A stretch of 8,752 nucleotides of DNA from Phenylobacterium sp. Lineage in GTDB: Bacteria > Pseudomonadota > Alphaproteobacteria > Caulobacterales > Caulobacteraceae. The notes beneath the pieces were generated by a model that was given only the letters and a program-made list of their open reading frames with translations, was not told where the DNA came from and searched no databases. A program made the translations under genes and the position numbers. The DNA lies in contig JAHUZY010000395.1 in NCBI GenBank assembly GCA_019264505.1, forward strand, positions 1 through 8,752. The letters run 5' to 3'. The stretch's first letter is position 1. Each line of letters begins with the position of its first letter. Below, in pieces: positions 1 to 7,517 of the stretch.

Positions 1-984
1 CACCAGGGCCGCGCCCGTGCGGGCGAGCGCCAGAACATTCATCAGGGTCGTCTCGCTGACCCCGGCGGCGGGACCGATCACGGCGGCGTCCACCTCGGTC
101 GCCAGGGCCTCGAGCTCGGATTCTGTTTCGAATGGCCGCAGCATGATGGCTTCCAGATGGGCGGCGTTGGTCGCCAGCGCCTCGCCAGGCGACAGGACGG
201 TGACCACGCCGGCGCCGATCCGAAGTCCGCCCCGTGCGGCCAGCCGCGCCGCGCCTGTGCTCCAGGCCGGGCCGCTCACCACCACCAGCCGGCCCCGGGC
301 GTGCTTGTGCGAGGCCGCTGTCGGCCAGGGAAACCGCGCCGCCCATAGGTCGGGGCCGTTCTCGAACAGGGTCGCCTCCGAAGGGGCCAGCCCGATATCG
401 GCCACGATCACCTCGCCGCACCGCCCGCGGCCTGGCTCAAGCACATGGGCGGGCTTGCGGGCGTGGAACGTCACCGTCAGCGCCGCGCGGCCACAGACGC
501 CCTGCGGCTGGCCCGTATCGCCGGGCAGACCGCTGGGCACGTCGACAGCGACAACACGTTCCGGGACTGCATTGATCTGCTGGATCACCCGGGCCGCATC
601 CCCCGCCAGGGGACCCGACAGGCCTGCGCCAAACAGGGCGTCGATGAAGAGCTCGGCCTCCAGCTCTGCGTCCAGATCGAGCGTCACCCCGGTCCATTGG
701 CCGGCCATGGCCTTGGCGCTGGGAGAGCGCGGCGGGGCGGCGGCGGCGACCCGCACCGGCCAACCCTGTTCAGCCAGAAGGCGGGCCACCACATAGCCGT
801 CGCCGCCATTGTCGCCGGGACCGCAGAGCACCAGCGTCTCGCAGGGGGAATAGCGACAGACGACAGCGCCGACCACGGCCGCGCCAGCCCGGGACATCAA
901 CTCAAGGGCCGGTGTCCCGGCGGCCACCGCCGCGCGATCAGCCGCAGCCATCTCGGCTACGGTCAGAATCTGTTTGGCCGCCAC
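1..984 (-). CDS. nnr: Bifunctional NAD(P)H-hydrate epimerase / ADP-dependent NAD(P)H-hydrate dehydratase (partial, C terminus off window)
   Basis: This cytosolic metabolite-repair enzyme converts damaged NADHX/NADPHX hydrates back to NAD(P)H: the N-terminal domain epimerises R and S forms and the C-terminal kinase-like domain dehydrates the S form using ADP. 328 codons are visible. The YjeF N domain (about 6-215) shows GPGDNGGDGYVVAR at 55-68, FIDALFGAG from 113 and VDVPSGL at 147-153. The NnrD domain begins with HKHARG at 226-231 followed by a VVVSG strand and a GAARLAARGGLRIGAG helix-turn; its ADP-binding and catalytic part lies beyond base 1. The GTG at 984 is chosen because a GGAGG ribosome site (989-993) sits four bases upstream and the family usually begins just before the ILTxAEM segment. 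It starts 18 bases after the phosphatase stop, in the same frame. Family assignment is firm; only the missing C terminus is unverified. Confidence 0.93.
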   Translation of the reverse strand, partial: MAAKQILTVAEMAAADRAAVAAGTPALELMSRAGAAVVGAVVCRYSPCETLVLCGPGDNGGDGYVVARLLAEQGWPVRVAAAAPPRSPSAKAMAGQWTGVTLDLDAELEAELFIDALFGAGLSGPLAGDAARVIQQINAVPERVVAVDVPSGLPGDTGQPQGVCGRAALTVTFHARKPAHVLEPGRGRCGEVIVADIGLAPSEATLFENGPDLWAARFPWPTAASHKHARGRLVVVSGPAWSTGAARLAARGGLRIGAGVVTVLSPGEALATNAAHLEAIMLRPFETESELEALATEVDAAVIGPAAGVSETTLMNVLALARTGAALV

Positions 985-1002
985 GGGACCTCCGCTGGTC
1001 TG

Positions 1003-1572
1003 CTACAATACGCCGGTGGAGGCTTCGCGCCCCTTCTCCACCAGGGTCAAGGTCTTACCGTCAGTTTCCAATACGGTGATCGAAGTATGATCCGGACGGA
1101 AGCTGACCACCCGGTCCTCGCCGGTGAGCAGCGAGACGACCGCATTGATGGCCACGAAGTGACTGAAGACGGCCGTGTCGCCGCGGGCGTGCAGCGCCTG
1201 CGCCACCTGGCGGCGCCAGGCGTCATAGTCCAGATCTCCGACGATCTCGCCCCAGTCGCCCTGAAAGGCCTGGCGCAGCCACTCACCGCGGTCTGCGGCG
1301 GCAAGAGAGGCGGGCGTCGGAATCTCGCCCACCCCCGGATCGATCTCGACCTCCACCCCCAGGGCGCGCGCGGTCGGCTCGGCGGTCTCGCGACAGCGGG
1401 CGAGCGGGGACGAGACGACCAGCCGCGGACGCTGGTCGCCAGGCAGGCCGAGCAGATGATCCCGAGCCGCAGCCGCCTGCTGGCGGCCCGTCTCATCCAG
1501 CCCCGGATCGTCGTCATGGCCGCCCCAGGTGGCGGCGGGCTTTCCGTGGCGGATCAGATAGAGACGCGGCAT
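1003..1572 (-). CDS. Histidine phosphatase superfamily protein (phosphoglycerate-mutase-like)
   Basis: A 189-residue protein of the histidine phosphatase (branch 1, PGM/SixA/CobC-like) superfamily, whose members hydrolyse phosphate esters through a phosphohistidine. The nucleophile motif is at the N terminus, with RHG at 8-10 (His9). A second arginine occurs in SSPLARCRETA (Arg59), a candidate acid in VGEIPTP (Glu83), and the second catalytic histidine in VFSHFVAIN (His138). All expected catalytic positions seem present, so it should be active, but the substrate cannot be told from sequence. No signal peptide or membrane segment is seen, so it is probably cytosolic. The ATG at 1572 lies three bases after the thiolase-like stop, which argues for translational coupling, and the TAG at 1003-1005 is followed closely by nnr. 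Possible roles are sugar-phosphate, nucleotide or cofactor-phosphate hydrolysis. Confidence 0.88.
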   Translation of the reverse strand: MPRLYLIRHGKPAATWGGHDDDPGLDETGRQQAAAARDHLLGLPGDQRPRLVVSSPLARCRETAEPTARALGVEVEIDPGVGEIPTPASLAAADRGEWLRQAFQGDWGEIVGDLDYDAWRRQVAQALHARGDTAVFSHFVAINAVVSLLTGEDRVVSFRPDHTSITVLETDGKTLTLVEKGREASTGVL

Positions 1573-1575
1573 GAG

Positions 1576-3111
1576 CTAGTCCGGAACAAAGAGGTTGCGT
1601 TGACCCTCGGGGGCAGGCCCCACCCTACCCGTCCGCCCGACGGATTCCACCGCCTCCAGGCTCGCGAGAACGGCGGGTTCAGCGGGGGTGTGGGCGACGA
1701 AGCGCCGGTCGGCCTCGTCGCGGCCAACGACGATCCCCATCAGATAGCCCTCGCGCCCATGAACGACGGTGTAGGTCTCGATCACTGCGCGACCCTGCGG
1801 GGTCTCTGTGACAACCGGATGCGGCAGGGCGTCGATCTCCCTCTGGATGACCGCCGGATCCTGGCGCTCGAACGGGGTTTTCGGCGGTCGGCAGGAATAG
1901 ACGCCGGTGGACTGCTTGGTCAGGAACCAGCCATTGGCCGTGACCAGACCATAGTCCTCCCGGGCCGCCCGCAGTCGCTGCATCATCACGGCGATGGAAT
2001 GCATGGCGTAGTTGTTCCCCGGCCCCCCGGCATAGGGCAGCCCGCCGGTGACCGTCAGCCCCCGGGGATCATCCAGGGCCAGTCCCAGCTCCTCCGCGCC
2101 GATCTCCACGGCTACGGGGAAGCAGGAATAGAGATCGATGATCCCGATGTCGGAGAGCCCGATCCCGGCCATCTCCAGAGCCCGCGCGCCGGTCAGGCGC
2201 ATGGCGGGACTGGAATGGAAATTCTGGCGGTCCAAGGGATACCAGAGGTCAGCGGCGTCGGCGCAGCCATGAAGATAGACCAGTTGGTCCTCGGCCACCC
2301 CAAGCTCACGGGCCTTGGCGAGGCTGGCCACAAGGACGCCTGCAGACTGGTCCACGTCCATGATGGCGTTGAGATACTTGGTGTAGGGGAAACCGACCAT
2401 GCGGTTGCGGTCGGTGACCGTCACCAGCTCCTCTGCCGACCGCGCGATCGGGAACCAGGCCTCCGGATTGCGCGCCGCAACCTCGGTAAACGGGGCGAAG
2501 AGGGCGCCCATTCGCGCCTGGTGGTCGGGGATGCTGCGCCCGTCCCTGGCGCGCAGGGCGTTCTCAAACAGCGGATAGGTGTTGATCGGCCGCCCGAGGC
2601 CGTGGCGGGCCTCATAGGGCGTCGCGCCGGGGCGCGGGTCGCCGATCCGCTCAGGCGCGGGGAGCTCCTGGTCTTCATTCCAGTCGTCGAAGCCAAACCC
2701 CCGGGTCAGGCGCTTGGTGGCTGAACCCAGGAACTCACAGCCGACCACCAGGCCAAGGCTGGTTTCGCCCCGGGCGACTCGCTCACAGAGCATGTTGATC
2801 AGCTGCTGGGGGCTGTTGCCGCCCATATGGGAATAGACGGCCCAGTCCGGGGCGGCGCCCAAGGCCCTGGCGAGGCTGGCCGGTGGGTTGGTGCTGTGCG
2901 GCGTTGCCCGTCCGCCCCCCGGCGCATCCACCGTGAAGCCCACCACGGCCAGGCTGTCGATCTTCGCCAGCTGGGCCTCGCTGAGGCCGGCGTCGCGGGC
3001 CGCGGCAAGCGCCGCAATCTTCAGCAGTTGCGTGGGCGCCGGGGAAACCTGCGACTCGCCCCGATATGTGAATTGTCCCGCCCCGATCAGAACTGGGGTT
3101 CTATCGTCCAT
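1576..3111 (-). CDS. Thiolase-like protein, SCP2-thiolase-like type 1 (TLP1) with extra C-terminal domain; catalytic residues replaced
   Basis: A 511-residue thiolase-fold protein, usually annotated acetyl-CoA acetyltransferase. It is longer than a classical thiolase (about 390) because a C-terminal domain (about 405-480, with ETYTVVHGREGYLMGIVVGR at 445-464) follows the fold, as in mycobacterial thiolase-like protein type 1. An ungapped hand alignment to human SCP2 thiolase puts Asn99 (MGGNSPQQ) where the nucleophilic cysteine belongs. The HDCF motif is replaced by YSCF (328-331), and the GHPLGATG motif by GGPGNNY (362-368). Normal Claisen thiolysis is therefore unlikely; CoA-ester binding or another reaction is possible. 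The ATG at 3111 has a GAGG about nine bases upstream and begins with the family-typical VLIGAGQ strand. It leads the minus-strand operon and is divergent from glnB. The fold call is strong; the function is unknown. Confidence 0.87.
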   Translation of the reverse strand: MDDRTPVLIGAGQFTYRGESQVSPAPTQLLKIAALAAARDAGLSEAQLAKIDSLAVVGFTVDAPGGGRATPHSTNPPASLARALGAAPDWAVYSHMGGNSPQQLINMLCERVARGETSLGLVVGCEFLGSATKRLTRGFGFDDWNEDQELPAPERIGDPRPGATPYEARHGLGRPINTYPLFENALRARDGRSIPDHQARMGALFAPFTEVAARNPEAWFPIARSAEELVTVTDRNRMVGFPYTKYLNAIMDVDQSAGVLVASLAKARELGVAEDQLVYLHGCADAADLWYPLDRQNFHSSPAMRLTGARALEMAGIGLSDIGIIDLYSCFPVAVEIGAEELGLALDDPRGLTVTGGLPYAGGPGNNYAMHSIAVMMQRLRAAREDYGLVTANGWFLTKQSTGVYSCRPPKTPFERQDPAVIQREIDALPHPVVTETPQGRAVIETYTVVHGREGYLMGIVVGRDEADRRFVAHTPAEPAVLASLEAVESVGRTGRVGPAPEGQRNLFVPD

Positions 3112-3113
3112 AG

Positions 3114-3689
<576 letters not shown>

Positions 3690-3726
3690 CGTTCTGACCT
3701 ATCACGCGAGTTAGGGGATAACCGCC

Positions 3727-5136
3727 ATGACTACCGCCAAAGACATCCTGGATATGATCGCTGAGAAGGACGTCAAATATGTCGACGTCCGCTTCACCGA
3801 CATCCGCGGCAAGATGCAGCATGTGACGTTCGACATCGATCTGGTCGATGACGACTTCCTGACCGACGGCACCATGTTCGACGGCTCGTCGATCGTCGGC
3901 TGGAAGGCCATCAACGAGTCCGACATGAAGCTGCGTCCGGACCTGAACTCGGCCTATATCGACCCCTTCTATCAGCAGACGACGCTCTGCCTGTTCTGCG
4001 ACGTGCTGAACCCCGACACCAACACCCCCTACAACCGCGATCCGCGCTCGATCGCCAAGGCGGCCCTGAACTATGTGAAGTCGGCGGGCATCGGCGACAC
4101 CGTCTATTTCGGCCCCGAGGCCGAGTTCTTTCTGTTTGACGACGTCCGCTGGTCCACGGCTGGCCACAACACCGGCTATGCGTTCGACTCCACCGAACTG
4201 CCGGTGAACTCGTCCAAGGAATATGCCGAAGGCAATATGGGCCACCGGCCCGGCCCCAAGGGCGGCTACTTCCCGGTCAACCCAGTGGACTCCGCCCAGG
4301 ACCTGCGCGGCGAAATGCTGGCCGTCATGGGCGAGCTGGGCATGCAGCCCGAAAAGCACCACCACGAGGTGGCGCCCGCCCAGCACGAACTGGGTCTGAA
4401 GTTCTCCGATCTGCTGACCATGGCCGACCGGATGCAGCTCTATAAGTACGTCATCCACAACGTGGCCGCCGCCTACGGCAAGACGGCCACCTTCATGGCC
4501 AAGCCGATGTTCGGCGACAATGGCTCGGGCATGCACGTCCACCAGTCGATCTGGAAGGACGGCCAGCCCATGTTCGCCGGCGACAAGTATGCCGGCCTGT
4601 CGCAGGACTGCCTCTGGTACATCGGCGGCATCATCAAGCACGCCAAGGCAATCAACGCCTTCGCCAACTCCACCACCAACAGCTACAAGCGCCTGGTGCC
4701 CGGCTACGAAGCGCCCGTGAAGCTGGCCTATTCGTCGCGTAACCGTTCGGCCTCCATCCGCATCCCGCATGTGGACTCGCCGAAGGCCAAGCGTATCGAG
4801 GCCCGCTTCCCCGATCCGATGGGCAACCCCTATCTGACCTTCGTCGCCCTGCTGATGGCTGGCCTCGACGGGATCGAGAACAAGATCGATCCGGGCCCGG
4901 CCATGGACAAGAACCTCTATGACCTGCCCCCGCGCGAGCAGAAGAAGGTTCCGGAAGTCTGCGGCTCCCTGCGTGAAGCCCTGGAGAACCTCGACAAGGA
5001 CCGCGCCTTCCTCAAGAAGGGCGGCGTGATGGATGACGACTTCATCGACGGCTATATCGAGCTGAAGATGGAAGAGGTGATGCGCCTGCAACTGCATCCG
5101 CACCCCGTCGAATTCGACATGTACTACAAGTGCTAA
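3727..5136 (+). CDS. glnA: Glutamine synthetase, type I
   Basis: A 469-residue glutamine synthetase, the same length as the E. coli enzyme. It makes glutamine from glutamate, ammonium and ATP, and family members act as cytosolic dodecamers. Visible active-site elements are FDGSS (51-55), GPEAEFF (129-135), the HHHEV metal/ATP segment (211-215), [10 protein letters not shown] (265-274), the PGYEAP flap with Glu328, [12 protein letters not shown] (336-347) and EARFPDP (358-364, Arg360). Tyr398 in NLYDLPP is the adenylylation site of the regulated GSI-beta class, so the enzyme should be controlled by GlnE together with the adjacent GlnB. The ATG at 3727 has AGGGG (3713-3717) nine bases upstream. 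It is cotranscribed with glnB and followed by a strong terminator. Nothing is truncated or unusual. Confidence 0.98.
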   Translation: MTTAKDILDMIAEKDVKYVDVRFTDIRGKMQHVTFDIDLVDDDFLTDGTMFDGSSIVGWKAINESDMKLRPDLNSAYIDPFYQQTTLCLFCDVLNPDTNTPYNRDPRSIAKAALNYVKSAGIGDTVYFGPEAEFFLFDDVRWSTAGHNTGYAFDSTELPVNSSKEYAEGNMGHRPGPKGGYFPVNPVDSAQDLRGEMLAVMGELGMQPEKHHHEVAPAQHELGLKFSDLLTMADRMQLYKYVIHNVAAAYGKTATFMAKPMFGDNGSGMHVHQSIWKDGQPMFAGDKYAGLSQDCLWYIGGIIKHAKAINAFANSTTNSYKRLVPGYEAPVKLAYSSRNRSASIRIPHVDSPKAKRIEARFPDPMGNPYLTFVALLMAGLDGIENKIDPGPAMDKNLYDLPPREQKKVPEVCGSLREALENLDKDRAFLKKGGVMDDDFIDGYIELKMEEVMRLQLHPHPVEFDMYYKC

Positions 5137-5163
5137 GCCTCAACGCCTGAGGTTGGATTTGAG

Positions 5164-5192
5164 GGGCCGCGGCGCAAGCTGCGGCCCTTTTT
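5164..5192 (+). terminator. Intrinsic terminator after glnA
   Basis: A ten-base-pair stem (5164-5173 with 5178-5187, one G-T wobble) is closed by a GCAA tetraloop (5174-5177) of the stable GNRA type and followed by five T residues (5188-5192), 27 bases after the glnA stop. A weaker pairing just upstream, CCTCA (5138-5142) with TGAGG (5148-5152 or 5160-5164), touches the foot of the stem. This should separate glnBA from parE transcription. Confidence 0.9.
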
Positions 5193-5211
5193 CCGTTCAG
5201 GGCCCTACGCA

Positions 5212-5255
5212 TTGATTTGTCTCGCCCCCCGATTCATACCGGGGCCTCCCGAATC
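5212..5255 (+). promoter_or_regulatory. Candidate parE promoter/leader with two GANTC (CcrM-type) sites
   Basis: Between the glnA terminator and the parE ATG, overlapping -35-like elements TTGATT (5212-5217) and TTGTCTC (5217-5223) are followed by a weak AT-richer -10-like stretch, GATTCATACC (5231-5240). GATTC at 5231-5235 and GAATC at 5251-5255 are GANTC sites exactly 20 bases apart, one over the possible -10 and one near or just after the predicted start. They are the only two GANTC sites I found in non-coding DNA here. In Caulobacterales CcrM methylates GANTC and GcrA reads it. The promoter call itself is weak. Confidence 0.3.
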
Positions 5256-5273
5256 GCCCCAGCTTCCGAGCCA

Positions 5274-7352
5274 ATGTCCAAGGCCCCTCCCCAAGCCTCT
5301 CTCTTCGATGACGCCCTGAACCCGCCAGCCGCCCCGCCGCTGGCGCAGAGCCATGAGCCGCGCCCCAGCCCGCCGCCTCCGCCGGCCGGCAAGGCGCCTC
5401 AGGACGGCGCGGGCGCCGCCGAGGGCTACTCGGCCAAGGACATCGAGGTCCTTGAGGGGCTAGAGCCGGTGCGCAAGCGGCCCGGCATGTATATCGGCGG
5501 CACCGATGAGCGGGCCCTGCACCATCTGTTCGCTGAGGTGCTGGACAACGCCATGGACGAGGCCGTCGCCGGCCACGCCAAGTTCATCGAGGTCAGCCTC
5601 GACGCCGACGGCTATCTCAGCGTCAAGGACGACGGTCGCGGCATTCCCGTCGACCCCCATCCCAAGCACCCGGGCAAGTCAGCCCTCGAAGTCATCATGA
5701 CGGTGCTGCACTCGGGCGGGAAATTCTCCGGCAAGGCCTATGAGACGTCCGGCGGCCTGCACGGGGTCGGGGTTTCAGTGGTCAACGCCCTGTCGGAACT
5801 GGTCGAGGTGACGGCCTGGAAGGACGGCTTCGAGTGGCGCCAGGCCTTCGCCCGCGGCAAGCCGCTGGGGGCCATCGAGAAGGGCCAACCCAGCCGCAAG
5901 CACGGCACCATGATCCGCTTCCTGCCCGACCCGCAGATCTTCGGCGAGGGGGCCGCCTTCAAGCCCGCCCGGCTCTACCGGATGGCGCGGTCGAAGGCCT
6001 ATCTGTTCGGCGGGGTGGAGATCCGCTGGAAGTGCGATCCTGCGCGTATCCAAGATCAGACCCCGGCCGAGGCGGTGTTCCGCTTCCCCAACGGCCTGGC
6101 CGACTATCTGGCCGAGCAGGTGGAAAAGCTCGAGACCGTGACGCCTGAGCCCTTCGCCGGGCGCTTCACCCGCCAGGGCGAGGCCGGCGCGGTGGAGTGG
6201 GCGATCACCTGGACCGCCGAGGGGTTCGGCGAGGCCGACGGCTTCATGCGGTCCTACTGCAACACCGTGCCAACGCCGGAGGGCGGCACCCATGAGGCCG
6301 GCCTGCGCGCCGCCCTCACCCGGGGCCTGAAGGCCTATGCCGAGCTGACCAACGAGAAGCGCGGAACCCTGATCACCGCCGAAGACGTGGTGGCCCAGGC
6401 CGGCGCCCTGATCAGCGTGTTCGTGAAGAATCCTGAATTCCAGGGCCAGACCAAGGAGCGCCTGTCCTCCAGCGACGCCCAGCGCCTGGTGGAGGCCGCC
6501 CTGCGCGATCCCTTCGACCATTGGCTGACCGCCCAGCCCAAGGCCGCCAGCGCCCTGCTGGCCTTCGTCATCGAGCGGGCGGAGGAGCGTCTCAAGCGGC
6601 GCAAGGACCGGGACGTCGCCCGGGCCTCGGCCACCCGCAAGCTGCGCCTGCCCGGCAAGCTGGCCGACTGCGCCATCCAGGCCTCGGACGGCACCGAACT
6701 GTTCCTGGTCGAAGGTGATTCGGCCGGCGGTTCCGCCAAGCAGGCCCGCGACCGTCGCACGCAGGCGATCCTGCCCCTGCGCGGCAAGATCCTGAACGTG
6801 GCCTCGGCCGGCGCCGACAAGCTCGGGGCCAACAAGGAGCTCAGCGACCTGATGCTCGCGCTGGGCGTCCAGCCGGGCGCCAAGTTCAAGGAAGAAGACC
6901 TGCGCTACGAGCGGATCGTCATCATGACGGACGCCGATGTCGACGGCGCCCATATCGCCTCGCTGCTGATCACCTTCTTCTATCGGACCATGCCAGGCCT
7001 GGTCCGGGCCGGCCGGCTCTTCCTCGCCCTGCCGCCGCTCTACCGGCTCAGCCACGGGGGCAAGACCGTCTACGCCCGCGACGACGCCCACCGCGAGGAG
7101 CTGCTGGCCACCGACTTCAAGGGCAAGAAGCCCGAGATCGGCCGCTTCAAGGGCCTGGGTGAAATGATGCCCGCCCAGCTCAAGGAAACCACCATGGACC
7201 CGGCCAAACGTATCCTGGCCCGGGTCACCCTGCCCCGGTCTGAAGAGGCCGTCATCGACCTCGTCGAGGCCCTTATGGGGCGCAAGGCCGAACTTCGCTT
7301 CCGCTTCATCCAGGAGAATGCGGAATTCGCCACCGAAGATCTCGATGTCTAA
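5274..7352 (+). CDS. parE: DNA topoisomerase IV subunit B
   Basis: The ATPase subunit of topoisomerase IV, which with ParC decatenates daughter chromosomes. From the ATG at 5274 it has 692 residues. After a Pro/Ala-rich tail of about 50 residues come the GHKL ATPase (EVLDNAMDEA with Glu88 and Asn92; DDGRGIP from 119; GGLHGVGVS 160-168), the transducer with switch lysine Lys394 in QTKERL, and the TOPRIM domain (EGDSAGG from Glu480, MTDADVDG from 551 with Asp553/555/557). The C-terminal GRFKGLGEMMPAQLKETTMDP-like segment, the FIQENA ending and the short length favour ParE over GyrB. An in-frame TTG at 5217 would add 19 residues but has no ribosome site and overlaps likely promoter DNA; the chosen ATG has only a weak GAG upstream. 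No intrinsic terminator follows: the hairpin at 7352-7364 lacks a T run. Confidence 0.95.
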   Translation: MSKAPPQASLFDDALNPPAAPPLAQSHEPRPSPPPPPAGKAPQDGAGAAEGYSAKDIEVLEGLEPVRKRPGMYIGGTDERALHHLFAEVLDNAMDEAVAGHAKFIEVSLDADGYLSVKDDGRGIPVDPHPKHPGKSALEVIMTVLHSGGKFSGKAYETSGGLHGVGVSVVNALSELVEVTAWKDGFEWRQAFARGKPLGAIEKGQPSRKHGTMIRFLPDPQIFGEGAAFKPARLYRMARSKAYLFGGVEIRWKCDPARIQDQTPAEAVFRFPNGLADYLAEQVEKLETVTPEPFAGRFTRQGEAGAVEWAITWTAEGFGEADGFMRSYCNTVPTPEGGTHEAGLRAALTRGLKAYAELTNEKRGTLITAEDVVAQAGALISVFVKNPEFQGQTKERLSSSDAQRLVEAALRDPFDHWLTAQPKAASALLAFVIERAEERLKRRKDRDVARASATRKLRLPGKLADCAIQASDGTELFLVEGDSAGGSAKQARDRRTQAILPLRGKILNVASAGADKLGANKELSDLMLALGVQPGAKFKEEDLRYERIVIMTDADVDGAHIASLLITFFYRTMPGLVRAGRLFLALPPLYRLSHGGKTVYARDDAHREELLATDFKGKKPEIGRFKGLGEMMPAQLKETTMDPAKRILARVTLPRSEEAVIDLVEALMGRKAELRFRFIQENAEFATEDLDV

Positions 7353-7411
7353 GGCCTGAGGCCTGGAGCGAACAATCGGCGCCCACAGGCGGCTTAGCCG
7401 GGCGACATGCG

Positions 7412-7439
7412 TTGACTTGAAAGCGCTTCCGCCTATGTT
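7412..7439 (+). promoter_or_regulatory. Promoter of the DEAD-box helicase gene
   Basis: TTGACT (7412-7417) and TATGTT (7434-7439) are spaced by 16 bases, matching five of six and four of six consensus positions. This is the best housekeeping-type promoter in the window. Transcription would start near 7446, leaving an mRNA leader of about 70 bases before the ATG at 7518. Confidence 0.6.
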
Positions 7440-7440
7440 C

Positions 7441-7465
7441 CGCGGCGCGCGTCGATCACGCCGCG
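7441..7465. repeat. Inverted repeat over the predicted helicase transcription start
   Basis: CGCGGCG (7441-7447) and CGCCGCG (7459-7465) form a perfect seven-base dyad with an 11-base spacer containing GTCGATCA (7451-7458). Because the predicted start is near 7446, most of the left arm would not be transcribed, so if functional this is more likely a DNA operator than an RNA hairpin. High local GC makes chance formation possible. Confidence 0.3.
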
Positions 7466-7471
7466 CTTGTC

Positions 7472-7502
7472 GATCAGGGGCGCGACGTGACGCCCGCTGA
7501 TC
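7472..7502 (+). promoter_or_regulatory. Leader RNA hairpin ahead of the helicase start
   Basis: GATCAG plus GGGCG (7472-7482) pairs with CGCCC (7491-7495) and CTGATC (7497-7502), giving eleven base pairs with one bulged G (7496) and an eight-base loop. It ends 15 bases before the ATG at 7518, in a leader with no recognisable ribosome site. The sequence GTCGATCA occurs twice, 18 bases apart (7451-7458 and 7469-7476), so an upstream GATCA copy could compete for TGATC at 7498-7502. There is no T run, so it is not a normal terminator. Confidence 0.45.
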
Positions 7503-7517
7503 TTGATTTGCCGATGA

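Noticed and set aside
445..2724. A 759-codon plus-strand open frame across the three minus-strand genes
   Set aside because: It lies antisense to nnr, the phosphatase and the thiolase-like gene, whose products match known families throughout. Its translation is low-complexity Gly/Arg/His-rich, as expected from the shadow of high-GC third positions.
5775..7091. A 438-codon minus-strand open frame opposite parE
   Set aside because: It is a GC-bias shadow with low-complexity composition, and parE motifs occupy the other strand across the same bases.
7352..7364. Hairpin AGGCC-TGA-GGCCT right after parE considered as a terminator
   Set aside because: The stem is only five base pairs and no T run follows, so it does not qualify as an intrinsic terminator.
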